DNA from: Paenibacillus aurantius
GTDB lineage: Bacteria; Bacillota; Bacilli; Paenibacillales; NBRC-103111
Reading direction: 5' to 3'
Length of the DNA stretch: 64,000 nucleotides
NCBI RefSeq assembly: GCF_032268605.1
Contig: NZ_CP130318.1
Span: 4,563,501-4,627,500, forward strand
Made by a program: the position numbers and the translations under genes. Within the stretch, counting starts at the first letter, position 1; the number at the start of each line of letters is the position of its first letter. Under the pieces are notes generated by a model. That model did not search any database and was not told the DNA's origin. It saw only the letters and a program-made list of their open reading frames with translations. This document shows, in pieces, positions 44,308 to 53,600 of this stretch.

Positions 44308-45579
44308 TTAGTTTCCGGCCGTCTCGATCATATCCTCCCGGCCAATAAATCTCCAGAAATTGTTACGCAGAAGATCCGCGACGTCCCGTTCGATCTCCGA
44401 GCGCTCGAGCGTCCATCCCGTGCGCAGGACATCGTGATATTTCTCGATAAGCACCTTCTCCAGAATCTCCTTCGAGTGCTTCCACTTGTAAATGAGCTGG
44501 TCAAGAACACGGGCATCGGAATGCTGGGGAATGACGCTGAGTCCCAGCAGCTCCACGCGCATGCGGGTCATCTCTTCAATCAGCACCGGATTGTTCAGGA
44601 ACCACCAGCAGCCGAATACCATGAGGTTACGGAATTTGCGGGCGAGCACCGCCAGCTCATGCTGGTTTTCCCGGGAAAGGAACGTCGTGATGAATTTGTT
44701 GTCGGGATGATGCTTGAGCATGTACTCAAGCGGCTCCAAGCTCGCTTTGTCCACGCTGTCGCTTGCCGATTGCAGCGCCGGGTTAACCCCCCGTTTGACA
44801 CCGATCATCATGGCGAACGGGACGCTCCTCTCCCTTGAGACCGGGAGGATACAGTCCCGGATAATCCGGCCGCGGTCGGAATCCTCCGGATAGGCGAAGC
44901 TTGGAGGCAGCGAGACGGCCATGTACAAGGGCTTCATCCGGCCGATCCAATCCGTAAGGAAGCGGCTGACCTCCTTCACCGACTGCTCCGTCCACTCCTC
45001 CTCCACCGCGTATCCCCACTCGCGGAGCCGTTCCCGGCTGCGGGCATAATCGTTCAGAAGCGGATCGATGCGCAGCGCGGCATGGAAGCGGCTGTCCGGC
45101 GCCGTTCCGTTTAGCCAGAACGGACGCTCCTCGTCATCGAACGGATCGTTCGTCATGACGACGTGGTCCACGTTCGCAAGCTCCAGGACACGGTCCACCT
45201 GGCGGTATTCGTCGTATCGGGCGTAGACCTCACGGAACTGGTGAAGATCCCTTGTCTTCACATCGACGCCGAAGCCTTCGAGCGAGGTCAGAACCCCGCG
45301 GCACGCTTCGCTCACCGGAGAGTGCTCCAGAAAGAGCGTCTTCCAAATATGCTCGGCCTGCTCCTGCTTCGACAAGGCCCAGAACTCCTCGTAGTCGATC
45401 GGGCTCCAGCGCATGACCTCGGCCACCAGATAATGATAGGTCAGCAGCTCATCCACGCCCCACAAGAGCAGGCCTCCGAAATTGGGCGAGTACAGATGGG
45501 TATGCATGTCGGTTACCTTTTGTTTAGCGACAACTTCTTTAACGGTTCGGGCGAGCTCCTCGTAATGGGTAATGGTCAT
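44308..45579 (-). CDS. UxaC-family uronate isomerase-like protein
   Basis: A 423-residue member of the glucuronate isomerase branch of the amidohydrolase superfamily (about 470 residues in classical UxaC). It has the metal-site TDMHTHLYSPNFG at the N-terminus, LLLWGVDELLTYHYLVAEVMRW, and the late GLSVIPQHSDARVLDQLIYKW with a second metal-site Asp. The usual reaction is glucuronate to fructuronate. It is shorter than UxaC and has no other uronate genes beside it, so a different sugar substrate is possible. ATG 45579 follows AAGGAGGA. The promoter carries a cre site and a palindrome. Confidence 0.8.
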   Translation of the reverse strand: MTITHYEELARTVKEVVAKQKVTDMHTHLYSPNFGGLLLWGVDELLTYHYLVAEVMRWSPIDYEEFWALSKQEQAEHIWKTLFLEHSPVSEACRGVLTSLEGFGVDVKTRDLHQFREVYARYDEYRQVDRVLELANVDHVVMTNDPFDDEERPFWLNGTAPDSRFHAALRIDPLLNDYARSRERLREWGYAVEEEWTEQSVKEVSRFLTDWIGRMKPLYMAVSLPPSFAYPEDSDRGRIIRDCILPVSRERSVPFAMMIGVKRGVNPALQSASDSVDKASLEPLEYMLKHHPDNKFITTFLSRENQHELAVLARKFRNLMVFGCWWFLNNPVLIEEMTRMRVELLGLSVIPQHSDARVLDQLIYKWKHSKEILEKVLIEKYHDVLRTGWTLERSEIERDVADLLRNNFWRFIGREDMIETAGN

Positions 45580-45598
45580 GTTCGGATTCCTCCTTTGG

Positions 45599-45673
45599 TT
45601 GTGCACACGTTAACAATTCCATTATAAAACACTTTCCGGGGAAGGTAAACGGCGTTTTCTTAACCGCTTTCAA
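45599..45673 (-). promoter_or_regulatory. promoter, cre and operator-like palindrome of the uxaC-like gene
   Basis: On the minus strand, -35 TTTACC (45644-45649), 17 bases and -10 TATAAT (45621-45626). TTGAAAGCGGTTAAG (45659-45673) closely matches the CcpA cre consensus and lies about 10 bp upstream of the -35, a position used for activation as well as repression. TTGTGCACACGTTAACAA (45599-45616) downstream of the -10 is an imperfect palindrome and a candidate local repressor site. Confidence 0.65.
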
Positions 45674-45850
45674 GAAAAAGACCCGCCCAAACCGGCGTTC
45701 CTTCCCGCGGCAGCCTTTACTTTCCCTTCGTCCGGTTGGTATACTAAACCTAACCTTTCAGATAATTCAATCACCTACGGTACACGGATTTTTCGGAAGG
45801 GGCGCAGCGCTGCTCAAGCAGCTTCACATCACACCACGGGGAGGGATGGC

Positions 45851-46204
45851 ATGCCGTTTAGAACCGACAAGACGCTCTGGAGACTGTTCATAGCCGGCTT
45901 CGTTGCCATTGTTATGCTGTTCGTAATCCCTACCCCTTCTCCATCCGAATCGTTGCGCCTATCCTCTTTTTCCGAAACAGACCGCGTCAAAACCGAAAGC
46001 GAAACCAAGCTCACGGTCCGCGCCTACAAGAACAAAGTTCATCCCCCTAACCTGTTAGCCTTATGGGCGGTCGCCCTATCCTTGACCGTTCCCGCACCCC
46101 ATTTATGCCCGTCCGCCCGGCTCCGTCTGTTCACTCCCTATCTGTCCCGCCGGCTTGTCCGACGGCTTCTGACTCCTGTCCGCCGTACCTCTAGAATGGC
46201 GTAA
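45851..46204 (+). CDS. small membrane protein of unknown function
   Basis: A 117-residue protein with one membrane segment near the start (LFIAGFVAIVMLFVIP), a second hydrophobic stretch (LLALWAVALSLTVPAP) and an Arg-rich tail (RRLVRRLLTPVRRTSR). GGGGAGGG lies upstream of the ATG. It is unrelated to any family I recognise. Its place before khtT recalls khtS of Bacillus, but I see no sequence basis for that name. A short AAAGCCG/CGGCTT hairpin follows. Confidence 0.5.
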   Translation: MPFRTDKTLWRLFIAGFVAIVMLFVIPTPSPSESLRLSSFSETDRVKTESETKLTVRAYKNKVHPPNLLALWAVALSLTVPAPHLCPSARLRLFTPYLSRRLVRRLLTPVRRTSRMA

Positions 46205-46227
46205 AAAGCCGCTGACGGCTTATTGGC

Positions 46228-46284
46228 CCTTGCCTATCCCCAAAAAAGCAAGGTTATTTTGCATGCCCGTGGAATGGCATTCCA
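46228..46284. promoter_or_regulatory. hairpin and 15-bp palindrome before khtT
   Basis: CCTTGC/GCAAGG (46228-46253) is followed by TTATTTT, terminator-like. TGGAATGGCATTCCA (46270-46284) is a perfect inverted repeat with a GGC centre, 70 bp before the khtT start. It could be an operator or part of an attenuator. Confidence 0.45.
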
Positions 46285-46352
46285 AGCCAATGGCCTTCTT
46301 TATCCGTGACGCTAACCAAGAGGACGACCATACGATACGGAGGGTGAAGCCT

Positions 46353-46847
46353 ATGAAAATTAGAGAAACCGATCTGCCTGGAATCGGAAAAAAGTTCGAG
46401 CTCGTGACCCGAAGCGGAGAGAAGCTGATCGTGATTATTCATGATGACGGCCGGCGGGAATGCTTCGGGTACGGGAACGGCAGCGAGGAAGAGATCGTGT
46501 CTCTTCTTACTCTTGAGGATGACGAAGCGCGCAAAACGGCCGCGATTATCGGCGGAATGAGCTATACCCCTAAAGCACTGGAAACCATTGAAGTCGCGCT
46601 GGACGATTTGATTATGGAATGGTACCGGGTCGAAGACGGGTGGAGCTGCATAGGCCTCACCATCGGCGAGCTGGGCATCCGCCAAACGACAGGGGCGAGC
46701 ATCATTGGAGTGGTTCAGCGGGACGGGCGGAAGTTTATCAATCCGGGACCCGAAGTCGTGCTGCAGCGGGATTCGCTTCTGATCGTAGCGGGGGAAAGAA
46801 GCCAGCAGAAGCAGTTCCGCCAAGTTCTCGCGAACGGGTGTGAATGA
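46353..46847 (+). CDS. khtT: KhtT-like regulatory subunit of K+/H+ antiporter
   Basis: A 164-residue cytoplasmic protein, the length of Bacillus KhtT. The N-terminal half is KhtT-specific (IRETDLPGIGKKFELVTRSGEKLIVIIHDDGRRE). Residues about 75-164 form an RCK_C/TrkA-C domain (TIGELGIRQTTGASIIGVVQRDG, INPGPEVVLQRDSLLIVAG), which in KhtT binds c-di-AMP and senses pH. ATG 46353 follows GGAGG. Its stop lies within two bases of the khtU start, so the two are translationally coupled. Confidence 0.88.
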   Translation: MKIRETDLPGIGKKFELVTRSGEKLIVIIHDDGRRECFGYGNGSEEEIVSLLTLEDDEARKTAAIIGGMSYTPKALETIEVALDDLIMEWYRVEDGWSCIGLTIGELGIRQTTGASIIGVVQRDGRKFINPGPEVVLQRDSLLIVAGERSQQKQFRQVLANGCE

Positions 46848-46848
46848 T

Positions 46849-48078
46849 ATGGATCATCTGGTATTCGAGATAGGGTTGGCTGTCGCACTCATCGCCCTGG
46901 CGGGCTTGCTCTCGGCCCGCCTGAGATTTTCCGTCATTCCCTTCTATATTCTCATCGGAATGGCGGTCGGCCCCCATTCGGTACATTGGGGAGCGTTCGA
47001 CCTTAGGTTCATTTCGAGTGCTCCACTTATTGAATTTATGGGCAGAATCGGCGTTCTGTTCCTTCTCTTCTACCTCGGCCTGGAATTTTCCGTCGGGCGC
47101 CTGATCAAATCAGGACGGTCCATCGCCGTCGGAGGAACCATCTACATCCTGATCAACTTTACGATGGGGCTTCTCTTCGGCTTCCTGGCCGGGCTCCCGT
47201 TTGCGGAGGTGCTCATTGTCGCCGGCATTACGACGATTTCCTCAAGCGCCATCGTCGCCAAGGTGCTGGTGGATTTGAAACGGACCGCCAACCCGGAAAC
47301 GGAGATGATTCTCGGCATCATCATGTTCGAGGATGTTTTTCTCGCGGTGTACATTTCCATTGTTTCGGGTCTCGTCTTAAGCGGGTCTTCCTCCCTCGGC
47401 GGAATTGCCTTGTCGGCCGTGATTGCTCTAGGCTTTATGCTGTTCGTGCTGATCGCCGGCCGGAAGCTGGTCCCCGTTCTGAACCGGCTGCTCGACATCC
47501 GCTCCAACGAGCTTTTTATGCTCGTTATCTTCGCGGTTCTGTTCCTGGTGGCCGGCTTTTCCGAGAAAATCCATGTAGCGGAGGCGATCGGCGCGCTCCT
47601 GGTCGGCCTCGTGCTGGCGGAAACCGCGCATATGAAACGGATCGAGAAGCTCGTGCTGCCGTTCCGCGATTTCTTCGGCGCCCTCTTCTTCTTCAGCTTC
47701 GGCTTGACCATTGATCCGCTGGCGCTCGGAGGGGCGGTGTGGCTTTCGCTAGGCGCCGTTGTGCTCACCCTCATCGGCAATTTTACCGCCGGCTTATGGG
47801 CCGGACGGTCGGCCGGCCTGCCGCCCAAAGCGTCCGTCTCCATCGGGCTTACGATTATGGCCCGCGGCGAGTTCTCTATTATTATGGCGAATCTGGCGAA
47901 GGCGGGAGGCCTGCTTCCCATCCTGCAGCCGTTTGCCGCGCTGTATGTCCTCATCCTGGCCGTTCTCGGGCCGCTCTTAAGCAAAGAAAGCAAGCTCGTT
48001 TACCAATGGCTGGATCCTTTATTTAAATGGACCGCCCGGACGGAAAGCAAGAAGAACTATGCCTCGCCAGAAGGTTGA
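46849..48078 (+). CDS. khtU: KhtU-like K+/H+ antiporter (CPA2)
   Basis: A 409-residue cation/proton antiporter with about 12-13 membrane helices (LVFEIGLAVALIALAGLLSARL, LLFLLFYLGLEFSVGRL, ISSSAIVAKVLVDL, FFSFGLTIDPLA, GLTIMARGEFSIIMANLA). It exports K+ in exchange for protons when released by KhtT. ATG 46849 lies one base after the khtT stop; GTG 46840, overlapping it, is an alternative. The cytoplasmic RCK part is the separate khtT gene, as in Bacillus. Confidence 0.88.
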   Translation: MDHLVFEIGLAVALIALAGLLSARLRFSVIPFYILIGMAVGPHSVHWGAFDLRFISSAPLIEFMGRIGVLFLLFYLGLEFSVGRLIKSGRSIAVGGTIYILINFTMGLLFGFLAGLPFAEVLIVAGITTISSSAIVAKVLVDLKRTANPETEMILGIIMFEDVFLAVYISIVSGLVLSGSSSLGGIALSAVIALGFMLFVLIAGRKLVPVLNRLLDIRSNELFMLVIFAVLFLVAGFSEKIHVAEAIGALLVGLVLAETAHMKRIEKLVLPFRDFFGALFFFSFGLTIDPLALGGAVWLSLGAVVLTLIGNFTAGLWAGRSAGLPPKASVSIGLTIMARGEFSIIMANLAKAGGLLPILQPFAALYVLILAVLGPLLSKESKLVYQWLDPLFKWTARTESKKNYASPEG

Positions 48079-48153
48079 CCGCCGGAATGGCTTCCACTGG
48101 CTTACCCGGCTTACCATCAAACGGCAGATTCGCTGCCCGGGGAGGAACGGAAA

Positions 48154-48429
48154 ATGATCCCTTTGTATGGAAGAAGGACGCAACGCTGCTATTTTCAACG
48201 GATGGTGCGCATTCATTCGGAGCGTCATGAACGGATTAAGGAGCGTCTTCAGGACCGCAAGGAACGAAGCATCCGGCCGCTGAACTCCCATCCGATGCAT
48301 CGGAGCGCCGAGGAGAAGGTCCTTTATATCGTCGTCTACCGGTTGGAGCTCGTGACCATTAGGGAGCTTGTCCGATCGGTCGATCCCGACGCGGGACTTA
48401 CCGTTTGGAGAATGGACCATTGGAGCTAA
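48154..48429 (+). CDS. small basic protein of unknown function
   Basis: A 91-residue basic, soluble protein (MIPLYGRRTQRCYFQRM, RHERIKERLQDRKERSI, EEKVLYIVVYRLELVTIREL). GGGGAGGAA precedes the ATG by six bases and a terminator follows, which supports it as a gene. No family recognised. Confidence 0.55.
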   Translation: MIPLYGRRTQRCYFQRMVRIHSERHERIKERLQDRKERSIRPLNSHPMHRSAEEKVLYIVVYRLELVTIRELVRSVDPDAGLTVWRMDHWS

Positions 48430-48473
48430 ACGCAACGGGAACGACGGAGAAAGGCATCTTTTATTCCATAAGG

Positions 48474-48517
48474 GGCGGGACGCTGCTGAACGCAAGCGGG
48501 CTCCCGCCTCTTTTTTC
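48474..48517 (+). terminator. terminator after the 91-residue protein
   Basis: GGCGGGA pairs with TCCCGCC across a 21-base loop, followed by TCTTTTTT. Confidence 0.7.
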
Positions 48518-48595
48518 GGTTGGCGGGAAGGGGCTAAGGGAGTATAGTAAGAATGGGCCAAGCCCATTCACTATGACAACAGGAGATTCTGCCCC

Positions 48596-49516
48596 ATGAC
48601 CGACACTCGACGTTTTCCCATTCCGCTGTGGCTGCTGCTGCTGATCGGCATCGTCGCCATTTCCTTCTCTTCCATCTTCATCCGCTGGTCGGACGCCCCT
48701 GTATCGGTTATCGCCATGTACCGGCTGCTGCTGACCAATCTGCTGATGCTTCCTTTCCTTGGTCGCAACTGGCCCGAGATCCGCTCGATTTCTGCGCGGG
48801 ACGGCCTGCGCCTTGCTCTTTCCGGCCTGATGCTCGGCCTTCATTTTCTATTCTGGATGGGTTCGCTGCGGGCAACGACGGTGGCCAGCTCCACCGCCAT
48901 CATGGCTTTGGAACCGATACTGGTGATGCTGGGCTCGTTCTGGCTGTACCGCCACCGGACCCATCCCCTCGCCGCGGCGGGCATGATGATCGCCATCGCC
49001 GGAGCCGCCCTGATCGGCTGGGGAGACTTCGGCTTGTCCGTACAGGCCCTGAAGGGCGACCTGCTTTCCTTCCTCGGAACGGTCGCCGTGGCCCTGCATA
49101 TGCTCATCGGCAAAAGCTTAAGAAGCCGCATCAACGCCTTTGTCTACAGCTTCACGGTGTTTGCCTCGGCCGCCGGCGTCCTCGCCGTCTATAACGCAAG
49201 CGCCGGCTATTCCTTTACGGCGTACGCGCCGAAGGAATGGGGAATCTTTCTTATGCTCGCCGTCGTTCCCACGCTCTTCGGCCACTACCTGTTCAACTGG
49301 CTGCTCCAATACATGAACGCCACCTCCGTCTCCATGACGGTCCTGGGCGAGCCCCTTGGGGCCGGCCTGCTCGCGTACCTGCTGCTTAACGAAGCCGTGA
49401 CGGGTCTTCAGGCGGCCGCCGCCGGCCTGCTGCTCTTCGGCGTCTGGCTGTTCATCCGCGCCGAGCGGAAGGAGCCGACGCCGCCTTTAGCCGAGGAGCC
49501 TGGACGGGCGGCCTGA
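48596..49516 (+). CDS. EamA-family (DMT) transporter
   Basis: A 306-residue drug/metabolite transporter with ten predicted helices and two EamA repeats. Repeat 1 ends in SSTAIMALEPILVMLGSFWLYRH; repeat 2 has the matching TSVSMTVLGEPLGAGLLAYLLLNEAVTG. The substrate is unknown; relatives export amino acids or other metabolites. ATG 48596 follows CAGGAGA. It is convergent with yunC, with a hairpin containing its own stop codon in between. Confidence 0.9.
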   Translation: MTDTRRFPIPLWLLLLIGIVAISFSSIFIRWSDAPVSVIAMYRLLLTNLLMLPFLGRNWPEIRSISARDGLRLALSGLMLGLHFLFWMGSLRATTVASSTAIMALEPILVMLGSFWLYRHRTHPLAAAGMMIAIAGAALIGWGDFGLSVQALKGDLLSFLGTVAVALHMLIGKSLRSRINAFVYSFTVFASAAGVLAVYNASAGYSFTAYAPKEWGIFLMLAVVPTLFGHYLFNWLLQYMNATSVSMTVLGEPLGAGLLAYLLLNEAVTGLQAAAAGLLLFGVWLFIRAERKEPTPPLAEEPGRAA

Positions 49517-49526
49517 CGCCCGTCCT
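49503..49526 (+). terminator. hairpin spanning the EamA stop codon
   Basis: GACGGGCG/CGCCCGTC with the TGA stop in the loop, then CCTCTTC. A compact terminator with a weak T tract. Confidence 0.6.
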
Positions 49527-49539
49527 CTTCGCGCTTCTC

Positions 49540-49842
49540 TCAAAGCATGCGGGCCAGCGCGTCCATGCCCTTCATCCCGGGAACGATCCCAAGCGCCTCC
49601 GCCGCCGTCGTGACCGATTCCAGGGGCGCGTCCAGCAGCTCTTCCAAGGTCCGGACTCCAACCGCTCTTCCGGCGATGATCCCTCTTTCCTTGAGCTTCT
49701 CGTTCAGAAGACCGACGTCCAGCGCCCCGCACATGATATAACCTTTCTCTGTGGAGACCGACAGCAGGGTCGTTTTGGGCAGCTTGACCTCCACACCGAT
49801 CGCCGTTCCGCCATCCACCTCAACCGGAATCATCCGAATCAT
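49540..49842 (-). CDS. yunC: YunC-like DUF1805 protein
   Basis: A 100-residue protein matching Bacillus YunC in length and in the strongly conserved run LPKTTLLSVSTEKGYIMCGALDV, the LLNEKLKERGI-AGRAVGV segment and APLESVT. The fold is known structurally, but no biochemical role is established. A GGGGGCGG ribosome site lies close to the ATG at 49842; ATG 49833 is a possible alternative. Convergent with the EamA gene. Confidence 0.85.
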   Translation of the reverse strand: MIRMIPVEVDGGTAIGVEVKLPKTTLLSVSTEKGYIMCGALDVGLLNEKLKERGIIAGRAVGVRTLEELLDAPLESVTTAAEALGIVPGMKGMDALARML

Positions 49843-49986
49843 GGCACCGCCCCCATCCGTTTTTTGCCATTGTATGTCTGTCCTCCGGCAAGCGTGCTCC
49901 CGGAAGCCGTCTTCCGCTTGGCAATGGTAAAATGGGCCTATTTTCGGGTAATAGATCGTGATATAGTGATAGGGAGAAGAGGGTGG

Positions 49987-50481
49987 ATGAAGATGAATAC
50001 CGAACCAAAGAGCGGGAAAAAAAATTATCTCTTCACCGTGGACATCCTAGTGGAAGGCTACAGCAACGGCATTGCTCTTGAAAGTTTGCTTCACCTGCTG
50101 AACCAGGACAAGATCAAGGATTACCAGATCCGTAAAGGAATAGAGCTCGGCAAGCAGATCGAGTTCCTCCTCGAGAAAGGAAAGAACTCATCTCCTCCCC
50201 TTATGGCAGACACGCAGCCGTCCTCTTCGGCGATGGCCAGGCCGCCTGCCGCTCCGCCCTCCAAGAACAAGAAGCAGGTTACGGACGAGGTGGAAAAAAT
50301 CAAGAGCAGCAATGCCTTGATTAGGCTCACCGTCCCGAGCGCCAAGGAAGGCAAACTAAGCATCCCCTGCCGGATTCTCAACTTCGATTATGATACGGAA
50401 ATGCTGACGGTGTACCACGTGGACGAGAAGAAGGTTTACCAATTTCATCTGAGCGAAGTGGAAGACCTCGCCGCTCACTAA
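49987..50481 (+). CDS. protein of unknown function
   Basis: About 164 residues (ATG 49987; ATG 49993 also possible), behind a GGGAGAAGAGGG purine stretch. The N-terminal part (KKNYLFTVDILVEGYSNGIALESLLHLLN, IKDYQIRKGIELGKQIE) is separated by a Ser/Pro/Ala-rich linker from a C-terminal beta-rich part (LSIPCRILNFDYDTEMLTVYHVDEKKVYQFHLSEVEDL). It is soluble, with no motif that identifies a function. A strong terminator follows. Confidence 0.7.
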   Translation: MKMNTEPKSGKKNYLFTVDILVEGYSNGIALESLLHLLNQDKIKDYQIRKGIELGKQIEFLLEKGKNSSPPLMADTQPSSSAMARPPAAPPSKNKKQVTDEVEKIKSSNALIRLTVPSAKEGKLSIPCRILNFDYDTEMLTVYHVDEKKVYQFHLSEVEDLAAH

Positions 50482-50519
50482 AAAGAAACGACCGGGATTC
50501 CGATCCCGGTCGTTTCTTT
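50482..50519. terminator. intrinsic terminator, palindromic
   Basis: AAAGAAACGACCGGGA and TCCCGGTCGTTTCTTT form a perfect 16-bp stem with a six-base loop. It can work on both strands, for the 164-residue protein and for the Lhr gene. Confidence 0.93.
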
Positions 50520-50544
50520 ATGCGGTCAGGCACCGGCCGGGCCA

Positions 50545-50615
50545 ATGCCTTAACCGGTAACTTTGTTGGCGGGTAATCCTCCGTATGCGCACGAAAATCA
50601 ATGAGAAAGCAGAAC
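50545..50615. repeat. dispersed intergenic repeat, copy B (one end lost)
   Basis: It holds CCGGTAACTTTGTTGGCGG (50554-50572), then TATGCGCACGAAAATCA and GCAGAAC, in the same order as copy C at 63306 and partly copy A at 36144. The right-hand inverted end is missing, where the element abuts the Lhr stop codon. Confidence 0.75.
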
Positions 50616-50634
50616 AACACTCTCGGCTACTGCA

Positions 50635-53600
50635 CTAGTCCCGCAGGCTGCTCGGCCACAGCACATAATGCTTGCGGTCCCGCTCGGCGCCGATTTCCTC
50701 GAGAAGCCCGGCCGCTTCGGATTCCACCGCCTCGCGGCCGTTCCACGATTCCACCACGATTTTGCGGATTCCGTTCTGGCGAAGCAGCGTACGGAACAGG
50801 CCGGAGAGCTCCCGGCCCCATTCCTCTTCGGCATCCCCCATGCTGACCAGCCGGCGCCCGTTGTTCTCGATCCACATCACCCAGCGGCCCTCACGGAAAA
50901 CAAGGAAATTCCCGGGCTTGCGGGCAAACGCTGCTCCCGGACGAGCCGGCCAAGAGGCCGCCGCTCCGTAAGGATTGGCGGGGTCCACCGCGGAGAGCAG
51001 GGTGAGGCCGGGTTCCCGGCCGGCCGGCTTTCGCAGCCCCTCGACGGTTTCCCGGGTCGAGTACTGAAGGGAAGCCACACCCTTGATGAAGAAGCCGCGG
51101 GTAACCATTCCCCATTCCTCGAGCTGCTTGAGAACCCCGTAATGCACGTCCCAGGCGTAGGGGGACGACTGGGACGCCAGCTCTCTCGTTACCAGTCCGA
51201 ACTGCTGCAGCAGGTGGCGGGTCCACCGCACGGCGGACTCCCCGGGGTCAACCGGTTCTCCGGCAAGCCCGGAGAGGGCGTACCAGCGGCCGAGGCCGGA
51301 CTGAAATTTCCCGGCCTTGGCCCGGTTACCACCCAGGTGAAGCCGCAGCGGAGCAAACTGGTCGTTCGCGGCATGGCCCTCCCAGACAAGGTCCATCAGC
51401 TGCTCGAGCACCTCCGAGGGCAGCTCGCCGGTTTCCCGGCTCAGCGCCGAGAGGAAGCTCGCCCCTTTTCTCCGCAGCCGCTCCAGGAGGGCGGGATGCT
51501 TGGTATCGCCGGTCCTGGCCGCAAGAGGACCGTACAGCTCGGCGGCCTCCATCAGGAAGAAGGCGACCCTCCCCTCCTTCTCCCCCTCTTCCTTGCGGCC
51601 CATCCAGAAGAGCTCGCCCGAGGCGCAGAGCAGATCGAGCTCGTCCGGCCGGTAGCCGGGAACCCTCGCCGGGAAAATAAACTTCTCCCAATGACTCAAG
51701 GGAAGAAAAAGCCCCTGAAGCCGGCCGATCACCTCGCGCAGTTCGGCGCCACCCGAAGCCGTCCCCAGCGTCACCCCTTGAAGCTCGGCCAAATAGGCGG
51801 CATACCGGTCGGCAGGAACCCCCTCGCTTGCCCTCCGGAAATCCCGGATGGAGAAGCGGATGATGCGCGAAGCCACCTTGGCGCTCGTCCACAGCTCTTC
51901 CCGGCCGGGCTCGGCAAAGGGAGCCGTCTCCACCGTTCCTTGTCCCCGGGCTTCCTGAACCAGCCGCTCCGCCTCCGGCCGGGGGATGGCATACCGCTCC
52001 GCCAGCTCCTCCGTGGTGAAGGCGAGCCGGTGCTCCATGAACCGTTTGCCAATGAAGGCAGCCGATCGGCTGCTCCCGGGGAAGGCCGCGTAGAGCTCCG
52101 CTTCGTCGGAGCAAATATAGCGCGGTTCCCCGCCAACGGCGGCGACGGCTACCTTGTCCTCCTCGATTAGAGAGTCTACCCATTCCGCGGAAGCCCGACC
52201 AGCCAGACGGATGAGCTCCTCCCGCGTCATATCCCCCCGCTCCTTCAGCAACCGGTACAGATCCTCCCGGCCCTGGATGTCGAGCCCTTCGCCCTCCTCC
52301 AGCCGCCGCTTTTCCTCCTCGACGATTTCCTGGGAAATGCTTTCCCGGAGGGCGTCCTGTCCGAACATTTCAGCCGCCAAGCCCTTGTTTACGCCGAGCA
52401 GACGAACCTGCAGATCCTTGCTCAAGGCATCCGATTCATAGAACGAAGCGTTAACGTAATCAAAAAGAAACTGGGCCGCCATAGGCGACGGGAAGCGGGA
52501 ATCCCGGTAAGCGAGCTCTATCTCTCCCCTCTCCATGGCCTGGAGCATCTCCTGAACCGGTCCGGTGTCCAGCGACTCCCGGAGCGACTCCTCGAAGGCT
52601 TCCCGTAGGAAAGGGAAATCCTCAGCGTAGGGCAGCGCCTCCTTAAGAAGCTCTTCGCTCCTCAGCCTCTTCTTCCAGGCCGGCATACGGGTGAAGCTGC
52701 GGGAAAGGAGAAGCGACACCTCGGCAATGCGCCGAAAGTTGATGCCGAGCAGGGGCGAGGAGGGGATCGCTTGAAGGAGGAGCGTTTCGAGCTCGCGGCT
52801 CCCCAGCTGCCGGATCAGCAGAGGCCACGCCGGGTCCCATTCGGTGAAGACGAATTCAATGCCGTTGTCCCGGGCATTGGCATACAACCGCCCGGTCCCC
52901 TTCTTCTCCAGCTTCGCCTGAAGGGCAAGCTGCCAGGTCCGGTTGAACCGGCGGCCGAACCAGCTGTGAAGAACAAGATGATGCTGCGCGGCATCGTCCG
53001 TAAAATGCTCCAGGACGAGCCGCCGGGAGGTAGGCAGCGGAGTGGAGGCCCGCTGGGAAGCGATAAGGGACAGCAGGCTGTCCGCCGCGCCCGCCTCCAT
53101 GCGGAATTCCTCCATGAGCCATTCCTCGGCGAGCAGCCGGGAATCCCGCTCCCTCCGGTCCAGCTCCTCCACGAACCGGCCGACCGCTTCTCCCATCTCC
53201 CGGCTTCTGCCCAACGCTTCCGCCCTCCAGAACGGGATCTCGCTGTAGGCATTGGCGCTCTCCGTTACATAGATCCGGTCGTGGCGGATCGCCTGTACCC
53301 TCCAGGAGCTCGTCCCGAGTTGGAAGGTGTCGCCCACGCGCGTTTCGTGGACGAATTCTTCGTCCAGCTCGCCCAGGTGCAGCTTCGATTCCGCATGATG
53401 CACGGGATACCCCGAGCTCTGCGGAATCGTGCCGGCGCCCATGACCGCCGCCATGGGCGTGTTTGCCCGGCGGCGGAGCACCCCGGCGCCGCGGTCCCAC
53501 TCGAGCAGCGGGCGTGCGAACGGGTACAGCCCGGCCAGCACCTGCAGCACCGCCTCGAGCCGCGCCCGCGGCAGGCCGCGGAAGCCGTCGCTGCGCGCGA

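Noticed and set aside
45851-46204. khtS
   Set aside because: Only its position before khtT supports the name; no sequence similarity could be seen.
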